Origin: JABDQZ01 sp963801985
GTDB taxonomy: Bacteria; Pseudomonadota; Gammaproteobacteria; Chromatiales; Chromatiaceae
NCBI GenBank assembly: GCA_963801985.1
Contig: CAWDGV010000007.1
Span: forward strand, 248,001-312,000
Reading direction: 5' to 3'
Length of the DNA stretch: 64,000 nt
The notes beneath the pieces are model-generated. The model worked only from the letters and a program-made list of their open reading frames with translations, ran no database searches and had not been told where the DNA came from. Of the stretch, positions 15,692 to 25,562 are shown piece after piece (position 1 is the stretch's first letter; every line of letters begins with the position of its first letter). A program made the position numbers and the translations under genes.

Positions 15692-17752
15692 TTGAAGATA
15701 AACAATAATTTCACAGACCTCATGCGACAATTTTCACCTTATTTTCTCAGTGCATTCTGTTTTGTTTTACCCGGCATTCTATCAGCCGATAAGCTACCTG
15801 CCGTTCCAGACTTGACGGAAGAGGATTTTCTTGCAGAAGAACCTATCTATATTACCTCGGCTACCCGCCTGAAACAGGATCTCAAAGACGCCCCTGCTGC
15901 AATTACCATTATCGACAGAGAAATGATTGAGGCATCCAGTGCCATCAATGTCATTGAACTTTTACGACTGGTGCCCGGCTTTCAGATCGGCTCTATCGAC
16001 GGAACAGAATCTACAGCGACTTACCATGGATTAAGTTCACAGCATAACAAACGCTTACAGATTTTAATTGATGGCCGATCGGTGTATCACCCAACATTTG
16101 GTGGTGCGCTTTGGTATAGCCTGCCTGTAACAATGGATGAAATTGAATACATCGAGGTCATAAGAGGCCCGAATGCGGCTTCCTATGGTGCAAACTCCTT
16201 TTCTGCTGTTGTTAATATTAAAACCTTCAATGCAAATGCCTTAAAAGGCAGCAGTGTTTCCTACCTGGGTGGTGAGCGGGACACAGAAAGAACGACAGTT
16301 TCCCATTCCGGAAACCTGTCCGATACCAGTTATAGAGTAGTGGCTCAATATGAAACCAACTCAGGTTACCAGAACACCTACAAAGATGATGAAAAGACCC
16401 AGCCACTCAATGATGATCATCGACATAAACAAATCAGTGTACGATTTGACAGGCAGGATGAACATGGTGGTTTCCACACATTTGAGGCTGGTTTTAAAGA
16501 TCTTAAATTTGGCGGAGGCTATGAAAATTATGATGAGCTGGCTCCATTTAACAAAAAGACCACGTCAAATTTTCAAAACTACATCTGGAATAAAAATGAC
16601 GGCCTTCTGAAATCGAGGAAGTTTCAGTTTTATCACAATTTCATAGACCAAAATGCAATTTTATTTAATGCCGATAAAACAGCGACCGTCGATTACTCAT
16701 TCCGTGACGAGCGTTATGACCTGGAATACCAGGAAACCCAGATCTGGTCACCTAAAATACAAACCGTCTGGGGAACCGGCTTTCGCTATGACACGACAGA
16801 CAGTATAGGCTGGCTGGCAAAGGATGACTACGAGCGCTATTCATTGCGTCTTTTTGGACATGTTGAGTTGAAACCAAATGATAACCTTACAGTTAATGCC
16901 GGAGGTTTCATCGAAAAGCACGAGGACATCGGCGAATATTTCTCGCCACGTTTGGCGCTGAATTATCACATCAACAACCAGCACACACTCAGAACCAGCT
17001 GGTCAAAAGCTTACCGCATGCCATCCTTTGCTGCGCAACATGCAGACCAGTCAATTATTATTATTGGTCCGGATATACCATTGGTACAGCGCAAAGGACT
17101 TCCATCCATTGATCCGGAAGAAAATATTTCAACTGAAATTGGCTACCTGGGCCGGTTTCTCAACAATAAGCTGGAAGTTGATTTACGTCTTGCCTGGGAA
17201 AATATTTATAACATGATCGACAGTAGAAAAACCGATGATGATGCTCCAGGTTTTGATATTACGGTAGATCCCAGGTTCCGCTATTTGAACTATGGCTCAG
17301 CTGACATTGATTCTGCAGAACTGCAGTTAACTTACCGACCCAACAATAAAACCTTTTTTAACATTAATACCAGTTATGCTGACGCCTCGGGCTATTACGC
17401 CTACAAAGTCGATTATGAATCAGGAAAACCAATCAGGACTGAATACAACCAGGATGAGCAAGTGCCACTTTGGACTAGCGGTGCATTATTTTCCCACAGA
17501 TTTACTAACGGCATAAAGACCAGCCTGCAATATAACTACGTTGATCCTTATCAAACTCAGGGTGATGGCGATGACCTGGATGCATTTGAAAGCACCGATA
17601 TCAAGATAGCTAAAACATTTAAATTCAATGGAACTGAGGTTGCGTTAACAGCAACGGTTAAAAATATATTTGATGAAGAATACCAGGATTTTGAAAATGA
17701 CAATCTTGTTGGCAGAGAGACATATTTTCAAATTAAGCTAGGCTTGGATTGA
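15692..17752 (+). CDS. TonB-dependent outer-membrane receptor
   Basis: 686 residues. After a signal peptide (about 1-31) comes a plug domain (about 50-175) with DAPAAITIIDREMIE and the box EYIEVIRGPNAASYGANSF. A 22-strand barrel follows, with the conserved C-terminal LTATVKNIFDEEYQDF. The last residue is Asp rather than the usual aromatic. It imports or senses an unknown siderophore, cofactor or nutrient. The next two genes encode a periplasmic binding protein and a hybrid kinase, not a permease, so it may deliver a signal ligand. The annotated start gives the sequence MKINNNFTDLMRQF before the hydrophobic core. Confidence 0.88.
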   Translation: MKINNNFTDLMRQFSPYFLSAFCFVLPGILSADKLPAVPDLTEEDFLAEEPIYITSATRLKQDLKDAPAAITIIDREMIEASSAINVIELLRLVPGFQIGSIDGTESTATYHGLSSQHNKRLQILIDGRSVYHPTFGGALWYSLPVTMDEIEYIEVIRGPNAASYGANSFSAVVNIKTFNANALKGSSVSYLGGERDTERTTVSHSGNLSDTSYRVVAQYETNSGYQNTYKDDEKTQPLNDDHRHKQISVRFDRQDEHGGFHTFEAGFKDLKFGGGYENYDELAPFNKKTTSNFQNYIWNKNDGLLKSRKFQFYHNFIDQNAILFNADKTATVDYSFRDERYDLEYQETQIWSPKIQTVWGTGFRYDTTDSIGWLAKDDYERYSLRLFGHVELKPNDNLTVNAGGFIEKHEDIGEYFSPRLALNYHINNQHTLRTSWSKAYRMPSFAAQHADQSIIIIGPDIPLVQRKGLPSIDPEENISTEIGYLGRFLNNKLEVDLRLAWENIYNMIDSRKTDDDAPGFDITVDPRFRYLNYGSADIDSAELQLTYRPNNKTFFNINTSYADASGYYAYKVDYESGKPIRTEYNQDEQVPLWTSGALFSHRFTNGIKTSLQYNYVDPYQTQGDGDDLDAFESTDIKIAKTFKFNGTEVALTATVKNIFDEEYQDFENDNLVGRETYFQIKLGLD

Positions 17753-17796
17753 CGGAGTTGGATCTTAATTGATCACATCATCAGGGAAATGATGAT

Positions 17797-18786
17797 ATGT
17801 TGAGAAAACTAACACTTGAATCCAGTATAAGAATGCGGCCCAAAGGAATTTTGACTGCAGTTTTGACCTGCCTGGCCCTGTTTCTCACTATCCACTCTAC
17901 CAATGCCATTGCAACTGAATTTCCCCTTATCCTTATTCAAAGTGAAGATAATGAATTCTACAATGACTTTTCCTCAAGCCTGGTTTCAAGCCTGACAAAG
18001 CACTGCCAAAATAATTGCGCGAACCAGCAGCTTAGCATTGACGTCAAAACATCAGATCAAATAATTAACAGCCTGAATTCCCTGAAGGAATATAAACTGG
18101 TAATAACCCTGGGTGTAAAAGCTCAAAACCAGTATAAGCACCTGCATAGTGAATTAAGCAGGCAGTCTGTTCTCCATGCTCTCGTTCCAAAACACTTATC
18201 ACATCTAGATCAGGAAATTAACCATTTCTCCCTGGTGCTGGATCAGCAGGAAAGTAATTTTATAACCTTCGTCAAGTTATTACCTAAAACAGATAAGCCG
18301 GTTGGCTTGTTGTATTCAGACAAAACGTTGTGGAGAATAAGTTCTTTTATTAAGGCAGCCAGCCAGGCAGACCTGCCTATCAAAGCATTTAAAGTTAATA
18401 CTTCCAAACAGACTTCAATCGGCGAATCGCTTAAAAATATTTTACCCAAAGTCAGTAGCATAATAATGCTGCCAGACAAATCACTCTACAACCAGGTAAC
18501 GATCAATGAAATTCTGCTAACTGGTTATCTCAGCAAAGTCCCCTTTATTGGCTATTCAAAAGCATTGGCAAAAACAGGTGCTTTAGCATCTATCACAACA
18601 CCAACAGATAGCATAATTTCAGACATCACCAACACGGTTAGCCGCATAATAAATGGCACCCAGGCTGAGTCAATAATTTACCCGTCAACTTATAAAGTCA
18701 TTTTAAATCAGCAGATATCTGAATCACTGGGATTGGACGTTAAGCAGAAAATACCCGAATCTGTTCCTTTGGAGGTAATCAGGTAA
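17797..18786 (+). CDS. Periplasmic ABC-type binding protein (ABC_sub_bind-like)
   Basis: 329 residues with a membrane or signal segment around residues 20-38 (LTAVLTCLALFLTIHSTNAIA). The remainder has two-lobed binding-protein features: KLVITLGVKAQNQY, a KPVGLLYSDKT segment opening the second lobe, MLPDKSLYNQVTINEILLTG, and VPFIGYSKALAKTGALASI. These resemble the family containing TrpX-like and other orphan substrate-binding proteins. No permease or ATPase is encoded nearby. Its stop overlaps the kinase start by one base (TAATG), so the two are translationally coupled; it probably presents ligand to that kinase. Confidence 0.75.
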   Translation: MLRKLTLESSIRMRPKGILTAVLTCLALFLTIHSTNAIATEFPLILIQSEDNEFYNDFSSSLVSSLTKHCQNNCANQQLSIDVKTSDQIINSLNSLKEYKLVITLGVKAQNQYKHLHSELSRQSVLHALVPKHLSHLDQEINHFSLVLDQQESNFITFVKLLPKTDKPVGLLYSDKTLWRISSFIKAASQADLPIKAFKVNTSKQTSIGESLKNILPKVSSIIMLPDKSLYNQVTINEILLTGYLSKVPFIGYSKALAKTGALASITTPTDSIISDITNTVSRIINGTQAESIIYPSTYKVILNQQISESLGLDVKQKIPESVPLEVIR

Positions 18787-21539
18787 TGTTCACCTTCACC
18801 ATGAAACTCCAGCATAAACTACTATTACTGGCACTTGTTCCAGTAATAATTATTTCAACGATGCTGACTTATTATCTGGCAATAACGCGTATTGATGATG
18901 TCGAGTTCTTAACACGTGAAAAAGCCAGGGCCATTGCCGAACAAATTGCTGCTGATAATGTCAATACGGTTTTCACACGCAATAAACAACAGCTCATAAA
19001 CAATATTAATAATTATTTCAGTTTTTACGAAGACCTCGCTGAAATCCATATTCATTCTCTAGATAACAATTTTAATTATAAAAAAATCAGCAACAATCAA
19101 AACATAGCCAACCTTCTATCCGCTTCTTCCGATATCAGTCTTAGCGTGATAAGCGACTCGCTTGAAGACTATAATTTTGATGAACCTGACATCACTAGTA
19201 ATGTGCCACTGATTGGCAAAGTTAAGATTTTACTTATTGATCGCAGCTCTAAACAAAAAAATGAAATCATACAGACAAGTATATTAATACTGCTTTCGAT
19301 GCTAGGACTGACAACGCTTTTAGTTTTTCCAATGAGCAAAAAATTGACAACACCAATTAAAAACCTGGTCGTTGCATTTGATTCACTGGCCAAGGGAAAT
19401 TTCAATACGCGTGTTAAGGAAGAAGCCAGAGATGAACTACTGAACCTGCAACGAGGATTCAATCGTATGTCGACAGCCTTATCTCGTCAGCATGAAAATT
19501 TGCATGAACAGGTTGAGCAGGTAAATGAAGACCTTAACACAACCCTGCAGGCCCTAGAAATTCAGAATGTCGAACTGGATATCGCCAGAAAACAGGCTAT
19601 TGAATTAAGCCGTGTTAAATCCGAGTTTCTTGCCAATATGAGTCATGAAATACGAACACCCATGAATGGGATTGTCGGCTTTACCAGTCTGCTCAAGCAA
19701 ACACAGCTTAATCAATTACAACAACAATACCTTCAAACCATTGATCACTCGGCAAAAAGCCTGCTACTGATTCTTAATGATATTCTGGATTTCTCAAAGC
19801 TTGAAGCAGGCAAGATTGAAATTCACAATCACTTGTTCAGTATCGAGGACTTTACCGCAGAAGCCATAAACCTTTTCACTCCGCTCGCATTTGAAAAACA
19901 GTTAAACCTTATTCCCATTATCTATAATGATGTCCCTGAAAGTGTTATTGGAGACCGCTTACGTCTTTTGCAGGTCATCTCCAATCTGTTAAGCAATGCA
20001 ATCAAGTTCACCGATCAGGGTGATATAGTGTTCAGGGTTATGCTCGAAGACCTGGCTGAAAATAACTGCAAACTTGGTTTCTCAGTATCTGATAGCGGTA
20101 TAGGTATAGATAAAGATAAACAGAAAGTATTGTTCCAGCCATTCAGACAGGTAAACACAGATCTCAGTCGCGGATATGGTGGAACCGGTTTGGGATTAAG
20201 TATCAGTAAATCACTGACAGAAATGATGGGAGGTGAAATCAAACTGGAAAGCAAAACCGGCAAAGGCTCCAGCTTTACAGTGACAGTTCCTTTTTCTGTA
20301 CCTCAGGAACCTGAACAGATCGATAAAGCCGGCAGAATGCCACAATTTGCTGGCAGGGATCTCCTGCTGCTTGATAATCACCCTTTATTCAGGGCATCTC
20401 TGAGTAACATGCTCACTCAACTCGGCTTTAGGGTAACAGCTGAAGGAAATACTGACCCTTCCCGGCTGGACAAGCAAAAGTTAAAAGCTAACGATGTTAT
20501 CATTATGTCACTGCACGCCAATGAAACACCATCACTGTCGAAACTGGACAGTCAGGTAATCGAGAACTGGTCTACACCTTGTCTGGTACTACTTTCAGCC
20601 TCTGAACAACAACAAATTGATAACCACTCACAACGTCTTGGCTGTACTGTTCTAAAAAGCCCGACATTTTCCAAACAAATAGCGCCGTGTCTTCAGCAAT
20701 TACTTAATACAGATAGTTTGACAGAAAAATTACCAGAAAATAACCAGGCAGCACTGTCTGGCAAGTTACATAATAAAAGAATCCTTGTGGTCGATGATAA
20801 CGAGATTAATCAACAACTCTTATCTATCATCTTAAGTGACTCAGGAGCAATTATCACTACGGCAGATAACGGTCTTGAAGCGATCAATTTATTTGGGGAG
20901 ATGGAGTTTGATCTGGTTTTCATGGACATTCATATGCCTGAACTTAATGGCATTGATACGACCGCAAAACTTCGCCTGTCCGACCACGATATACCCATTA
21001 TTGCGATAACTGCCGATGTAGCTTTTAAAGAATCAGAAAGTAGTGCGCTATATGGATTTAATGGCGTTCTTATCAAGCCCTTTGATGCAGAAGCGCTTTA
21101 TCGGGTGATTAACACAGTGATGGACTTATCTCCAGTCGTAGCCTCCTCTACTCATGAATATAAAAAACATCAAAATTTGCATGAAGAATTACCGATACGT
21201 GATCTCAACCAGGCTTTACGAATTACCGGTGGCAAGAAAACTGTTGCGGATAAACTGCTCAACCAACTGGTTGAACAACTTCCTGATTATCTGGCTCAAA
21301 TAAGGCAGGAGTGTAACAACAAAGATTGGGAACAATTATGGCAGATACTTCATAAACTGCATGGAGCTACATTGGTATGTGGTATCCCCGCATTTAATAA
21401 AGTAATAAATAATATGCAAAAGCACGTACGTAATGCAGAATACCTGTCTCTCGACAAGGAACTGGAAAAACTGGAAAAAGAAGCAAAACGCCTGGCTGAA
21501 TTTACCGCCCGAATCCCACAAAAAGGAAAAGCCAGTTAA
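18786..21539 (+). CDS. Hybrid sensor histidine kinase (BarA-like architecture)
   Basis: 917 residues. Membrane helices lie at about 11-31 and 163-183, flanking a periplasmic sensor region. A HAMP domain (about 185-240) leads to a coiled coil and a HisKA domain with phospho-acceptor His near 286 (ANMSHEIRTPMNG). The HATPase domain (about 390-505) has VISNLLSNAIKFTD, DSGIGID and GTGLGLSI. A degenerate receiver-like domain (about 518-640) lacks a clear phospho-Asp, a true receiver follows (VVDDNEINQ; Asp near 713 in FMDIHMP), and a C-terminal Hpt domain has His near 857 (LHKLHGA). A full His-Asp-His relay is present but no cognate response regulator is adjacent. Confidence 0.9.
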   Translation: MFTFTMKLQHKLLLLALVPVIIISTMLTYYLAITRIDDVEFLTREKARAIAEQIAADNVNTVFTRNKQQLINNINNYFSFYEDLAEIHIHSLDNNFNYKKISNNQNIANLLSASSDISLSVISDSLEDYNFDEPDITSNVPLIGKVKILLIDRSSKQKNEIIQTSILILLSMLGLTTLLVFPMSKKLTTPIKNLVVAFDSLAKGNFNTRVKEEARDELLNLQRGFNRMSTALSRQHENLHEQVEQVNEDLNTTLQALEIQNVELDIARKQAIELSRVKSEFLANMSHEIRTPMNGIVGFTSLLKQTQLNQLQQQYLQTIDHSAKSLLLILNDILDFSKLEAGKIEIHNHLFSIEDFTAEAINLFTPLAFEKQLNLIPIIYNDVPESVIGDRLRLLQVISNLLSNAIKFTDQGDIVFRVMLEDLAENNCKLGFSVSDSGIGIDKDKQKVLFQPFRQVNTDLSRGYGGTGLGLSISKSLTEMMGGEIKLESKTGKGSSFTVTVPFSVPQEPEQIDKAGRMPQFAGRDLLLLDNHPLFRASLSNMLTQLGFRVTAEGNTDPSRLDKQKLKANDVIIMSLHANETPSLSKLDSQVIENWSTPCLVLLSASEQQQIDNHSQRLGCTVLKSPTFSKQIAPCLQQLLNTDSLTEKLPENNQAALSGKLHNKRILVVDDNEINQQLLSIILSDSGAIITTADNGLEAINLFGEMEFDLVFMDIHMPELNGIDTTAKLRLSDHDIPIIAITADVAFKESESSALYGFNGVLIKPFDAEALYRVINTVMDLSPVVASSTHEYKKHQNLHEELPIRDLNQALRITGGKKTVADKLLNQLVEQLPDYLAQIRQECNNKDWEQLWQILHKLHGATLVCGIPAFNKVINNMQKHVRNAEYLSLDKELEKLEKEAKRLAEFTARIPQKGKAS

Positions 21540-21559
21540 TACCTGTTGGATCAAGCCGC

Positions 21560-21990
21560 CAATCTCGCATCAAGCAGGTATTCTCGGAATTTTTTTCAAA
21601 ATGCGCCAGGTTATCCAAAAATATATCTTCAAAGTTGTTGAGACTTCATAAGCTCAAACTCTTCAGCAGTGAGTTTTTCCGGCTTAAGCATAATTTTTTC
21701 TGGTACTGCAATTTTACCAATATCATGCAATGGAGTAGTGATTCAAATGACTATTTTCATAGGCAACACTGACATTATCGCAGAAAATATCAAGTAATCG
21801 CCTGTCAATATCATCAAGTTCTTTAGTTGTTTCAATATAAATGACACTACTGTAGAGCCAGCCTGGAAACATCATGAATCGATTTTTCATCATCCACAAT
21901 CAGAATTTTCCAGGAATGCCTGCCTAACGAATCCTTAATTTCGGCTTCATTATCTTCATCTGTAAACAACAGGTCATCATCGTTCATCAT
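21560..21990 (-). pseudogene. Decayed HD-GYP response regulator (REC-DUF3369-HD-GYP)
   Basis: Four fragments of one family appear in order but in different frames. Piece one (21990-21850, 47 codons) starts MMNDDDLLFTDEDNEAE and reads WKILIVDDEKSIHDVSRLAL before a stop. Piece two (about 21855-21745) gives VIYIETTKELDDIDRRLL and FCDNVSVAYENSHL, the end of DUF3369. Piece three (about 21745-21650) gives TPLHDIGKIAVPEKIMLKPE, the HD-GYP motif. Piece four (about 21640-21560) gives FEDIFLDNLAHFEKNSEN, like the family C terminus. Most of the receiver and much of the HD-GYP domain are missing. Its start overlaps the upstream kinase stop by 14 bp, marking it as the lost partner. Confidence 0.85.
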
Positions 21991-23890
21991 TTCGTTCCTG
22001 CAATCGTTGTATACGTGCTGGCATGGTGATATTCACTTTCACACCCTCACCAGGGCTGCTGTGAATTTTTACCACTCCCATCAGTTTTTGTGTAATCAGG
22101 TTATAAAGCAAGTGCATTCCCAGTCCACTTCCCCCTTTACCTCTTTTAGTGGTAAAAAAAGGGTCAAATATTTTTGATAACGTCTTCTCATCCATACCAT
22201 TACCATCATCCTGGTAATAAAGAGAAATAGTAGACTCACTCTCTTGTTCAGCTTGAATATAGATGATTCCTTCCTGGTCTTGTTCGTAACCATGCAATAC
22301 GGAATTAGTCATCAGGTTAGTCATTACCTGGGCTAAAGCTCCAGGGTAACTGAACATCATAATTTTTTCGTGGCAAATGATATTGACTTTGATTTTTGTT
22401 TTCTTAAAGGTAGGAATCAGGCTGTTATACACTTCATGAATATATTCACAGAGCTCAAACTCCCTGAGATCTTCGGTGGATTGATCGACAGCAATCTGCT
22501 TGAAACTTCGAATAAGGTCAGCTGCTCTTTTTAAATTCATGAGCATTATTTCATTCGCTTCTTTTGTGTCCTTGATATAATTTACAAAATCCGTTTTTTT
22601 AATGTTGCCCTCTTTAAATTTCTTTTCAAGTTTGGCTGTGTTTTCGGTGATATGAGATGTTGCCATCACGCCAACACCGATAGGTGTATTGATTTCATGC
22701 GCCATACCCGCCACAAGATTACCCAAAGCAGCCATTTTTTCATGTTCGATTAACTGCGACTGGGTGGACTGTAGTTTATCAAGTGATTCCGCCAACTCGT
22801 AACTGCTTTTTTGCAGCATCTCCGAGCGCTTGATGGCATCCTGATGACTATTATCCAGTGCATCAACCATATGGCGTATATTGCGTGTTACTACATAAAT
22901 AACCAGGATACTGATCAGAAAAGAAATCGCGAAAGCCGTTTTAAATATTGTTGTTAAATCAACCAGTTCGTTGGTTAATAAATCAGACTCCGCTTGTGTT
23001 GTCGTTTGGTGCCGCCCTACCAGGGATTCGATCAACTCTGTTAATTGATTGGTGATCGGATAGATATCATGACGAATAAAATAGGTGTCCATACGCCATT
23101 TTTTCGTCTGGTATATCTCCAGAACTTTTGGCAGGTTCTGCATGTAAATCGTATGTATTTCAGATAATTGTTCTACGAACAATGCATCGAATTCCAGGCG
23201 GTCTTTAATGGCCAGCAATCGTTTCATATCGACCAGATTCTGCTCCTGGTATAAAAATATTCTTTCATAGTCACGCTCACTGCGTGTCGTAAAGTAAACA
23301 CGCAGACTCATTATCATGTTGATCCATGAATTCCGGACGTTAATCAAACGAACGACAGCTTCATGATTATCCGCAACATCATCTTCTTCAAAGCGATTGT
23401 TGATAATTGTGTCGATAAGCGAGATATATTGCTGGTGATAAGGATTCAGCAATACCGCAGCACTGGATATCCCCTGGTAATTTTTTTGATCGTCCTCTCT
23501 TAACTGGATAACCTGATCAGCCTTTTTTGCATAGGCCTGCAGCAACTCACTAAGCTCACTTGATAACCCCTTATCCAGCCCTGCAATTAAGTTCTCATCC
23601 TGGCTAAGGTTTCTTAATTGCTTCATCGATGTATAGAAACGCTGGCGATCAAAGTTGGCGCCGGTGATAAGAAACTCGTTTAACTGGTTTAAAGACTGGA
23701 ACAGCTGCAAATTGAGATCCATCAGTTGCAGCATCAATGGCATTTGCGTATCGAGTACAGCACGACTGTGCTGTTTTACGGTACCGGTATTCTGAATGGT
23801 GACAGCCAGGGTAATAGCCATCAGGACCAAAACGGTAAAGTAACCGGCAAACAGGATAAGACTTAAACGTTTGCCTAGACTGATTTTCAT
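21977..23890 (-). CDS. Membrane sensor histidine kinase, orphaned
   Basis: 637 residues. TM1 (about 9-31) and TM2 (about 318-338) enclose a large helical periplasmic sensor. A coiled coil leads to a HisKA-like region with LIEHEKMAALGNLVAGMAHE and INTPIGVG (phospho-His in AHEINTP, about 398). The ATPase domain has QVMTNLMTNSVLHG (N box), DDGNGMD (G1), FFTTKRGKGGSGLGMHLLYN (F/G2). Kinases of this type are usually encoded upstream of a REC-DUF3369-HD-GYP regulator; that gene follows but is a pseudogene, so the kinase either signals to another regulator or is becoming useless. All catalytic motifs remain intact. Confidence 0.88.
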   Translation of the reverse strand: MKISLGKRLSLILFAGYFTVLVLMAITLAVTIQNTGTVKQHSRAVLDTQMPLMLQLMDLNLQLFQSLNQLNEFLITGANFDRQRFYTSMKQLRNLSQDENLIAGLDKGLSSELSELLQAYAKKADQVIQLREDDQKNYQGISSAAVLLNPYHQQYISLIDTIINNRFEEDDVADNHEAVVRLINVRNSWINMIMSLRVYFTTRSERDYERIFLYQEQNLVDMKRLLAIKDRLEFDALFVEQLSEIHTIYMQNLPKVLEIYQTKKWRMDTYFIRHDIYPITNQLTELIESLVGRHQTTTQAESDLLTNELVDLTTIFKTAFAISFLISILVIYVVTRNIRHMVDALDNSHQDAIKRSEMLQKSSYELAESLDKLQSTQSQLIEHEKMAALGNLVAGMAHEINTPIGVGVMATSHITENTAKLEKKFKEGNIKKTDFVNYIKDTKEANEIMLMNLKRAADLIRSFKQIAVDQSTEDLREFELCEYIHEVYNSLIPTFKKTKIKVNIICHEKIMMFSYPGALAQVMTNLMTNSVLHGYEQDQEGIIYIQAEQESESTISLYYQDDGNGMDEKTLSKIFDPFFTTKRGKGGSGLGMHLLYNLITQKLMGVVKIHSSPGEGVKVNITMPARIQRLQERNDER

Positions 23891-24089
23891 ATTGAAATAT
23901 TTTCTTGTTAGTTATCTATCAGCCTCCCTCCCTCTGCAAGCACTGCTGCCAAAATCCCTAGCTTAATAGAATCAAAGAGCTATCTATTAAAGCTAGACCA
24001 ATTATTGAAATAATCTACCCTAACGAATACAGAAATTCCTGTTCTCAATATCTAAATTCATAAAGAGATTACAAATAGAGACAAGAGCT

Positions 24090-24824
24090 TTAAGCAACCT
24101 GAATCAGGCCTTTCATGGTCCGCACCGATTCATCGAGACCGGTAAAAAGCGCCCTGGCCACGATTGAATGACCAATATTCAGTTCTTTTACACCGTTGAT
24201 CTCGGCTATTTTCTGCACGTTATGATAATCAAGACCATGACCTGCATTGACATGCAGTCCCAGCGAATTTCCCAAGCCAACCGCTACCTGGATGCGGGTT
24301 AATTCAACATTGGTCTCGGCTTCGTTTATAGCATCTGCATAATGACCTGTATGAATTTCAATCACGGGGGCCTTGATATCTGCCGCCGCTTCAATCTGTT
24401 TATCATCTGCATCGATAAACAACGACACGCGCACGCCCGCTGCTGCCAGTTTTGCACAATAATCCTGCAGGTAACTTTTATTAGTAATTACATCCAAGCC
24501 ACCTTCCGTCGTCAGTTCTTCCCGGCGTTCTGGCACAAGACAGACATCACTTGGCTTTATCTCTGTCGCTATCTGCAACATTTCCTGGGTGGCAGCCATC
24601 TCCAGGTTCATTCTGGTTTGCAGGATATCTTTTAGAAAATAAACATCCCTGTCCTGAATATGCCGACGGTCTTCCCTCAGATGGAGGGTAATAACATCAG
24701 CGCCGGCCTGTTCAGCGACAAGTGCAGCCTGGATTGGTTCCGGATAGCGTGTTCCCCTGGCTTGTCTGATTGTAGCCACATGATCAATGTTGACACCTAA
24801 TAATCTTTCATAATGATTATTCAT
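24090..24824 (-). CDS. pdxJ: Pyridoxine 5'-phosphate synthase
   Basis: 244 residues, a TIM-barrel enzyme. It opens with LLGVNIDHVATIRQARGT, and has the HLREDRRHI loop, VPERREELTTEGGLD, EIHTGHYAD, HVNAGHGLDYHNV and ELNIGHSIVARALF, all PdxJ signatures carrying the catalytic Glu and His residues. It joins 1-deoxy-xylulose-5-phosphate with 3-amino-2-oxopropyl phosphate to form pyridoxine phosphate. Position after recO is the classic gammaproteobacterial order rnc-era-recO-pdxJ. Confidence 0.95.
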   Translation of the reverse strand: MNNHYERLLGVNIDHVATIRQARGTRYPEPIQAALVAEQAGADVITLHLREDRRHIQDRDVYFLKDILQTRMNLEMAATQEMLQIATEIKPSDVCLVPERREELTTEGGLDVITNKSYLQDYCAKLAAAGVRVSLFIDADDKQIEAAADIKAPVIEIHTGHYADAINEAETNVELTRIQVAVGLGNSLGLHVNAGHGLDYHNVQKIAEINGVKELNIGHSIVARALFTGLDESVRTMKGLIQVA

Positions 24825-24833
24825 GATTCACCT

Positions 24834-25562
24834 TCAGAATTTGGTCGTGAATAATTCACGGCTCTTGAAATTATACCCACCCAGTAAATGTTTAATCAGA
24901 TAACGCATCAACACCTTGCTTTCCTGAAAATGCTGTTGCTCAGTTAAATTCGAACGATTTAACGCCAATAAAGTATCTCCGGAAACAACCGGCTTACTGC
25001 TGGTTTCTGATAAACCGGCACCGGATACAGTTTCCACGGGTCCCCTCTCCAGTTCATATATGTAACTTTTAGCCGGATCAAGCGGTAAGTCCTTATCAGC
25101 ATCATGCGTTAACTGCAGGCCATAGCCTAAATCAGACAGTAAATTGATCTCAAATATTCTTAACAGGGTTTCGGTACTACCAGTATTTTGTTCCAGTTGT
25201 TGCATTAATTTCCCATAGGATGCAAAAACTGTTTCATGGGTCTCGTGCTTCTGTAAAAATTTAAGCAACAGCTCATTAATATAATAAGCTGAATAAAGCG
25301 TGGCACCTTCCAGCTTTAAGGCATTATTCACTGCTTCGCATTCCCTGAGTGTTTTAACTTCGCCTCGACCGGAAAAGCTGATCATCAGGGGTATAAAAGG
25401 CTGTAAAATAGCAGCCTTTTTGGATTTGCCTTTTTTTACACCTTTGGCAATACAGGTAATACGACCCTGTTGCAGAGAGAAAAAGTCAATAATCAGGCTT
25501 GAGTCTGAGAATGGTTTACGGTGCAGAATAAATGCAGGCGTTAACGCTAAAGAGTTATTCAA
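24834..25562 (-). CDS. recO: DNA repair protein RecO
   Basis: 242 residues. The N-terminal OB fold (PAFILHRKPFSDSSLIIDFF, then GRITCIAKGVKKGKS) precedes the helical C-terminal domain (INELLLKFLQKHETHE, FEINLLSDLGYG). RecO loads RecA onto SSB-coated single strands in the RecFOR pathway. The start overlaps the era stop by 4 bp. Typical zinc-finger cysteines of RecO are absent, which is common in gammaproteobacteria. Confidence 0.93.
   Translation of the reverse strand: MNNSLALTPAFILHRKPFSDSSLIIDFFSLQQGRITCIAKGVKKGKSKKAAILQPFIPLMISFSGRGEVKTLRECEAVNNALKLEGATLYSAYYINELLLKFLQKHETHETVFASYGKLMQQLEQNTGSTETLLRIFEINLLSDLGYGLQLTHDADKDLPLDPAKSYIYELERGPVETVSGAGLSETSSKPVVSGDTLLALNRSNLTEQQHFQESKVLMRYLIKHLLGGYNFKSRELFTTKF

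Noticed and set aside
23891..24089. A 199-bp AT-rich gap between the orphan kinase and pdxJ
   Set aside because: Looked for small genes, tRNA or a terminator and saw none clear enough to report.
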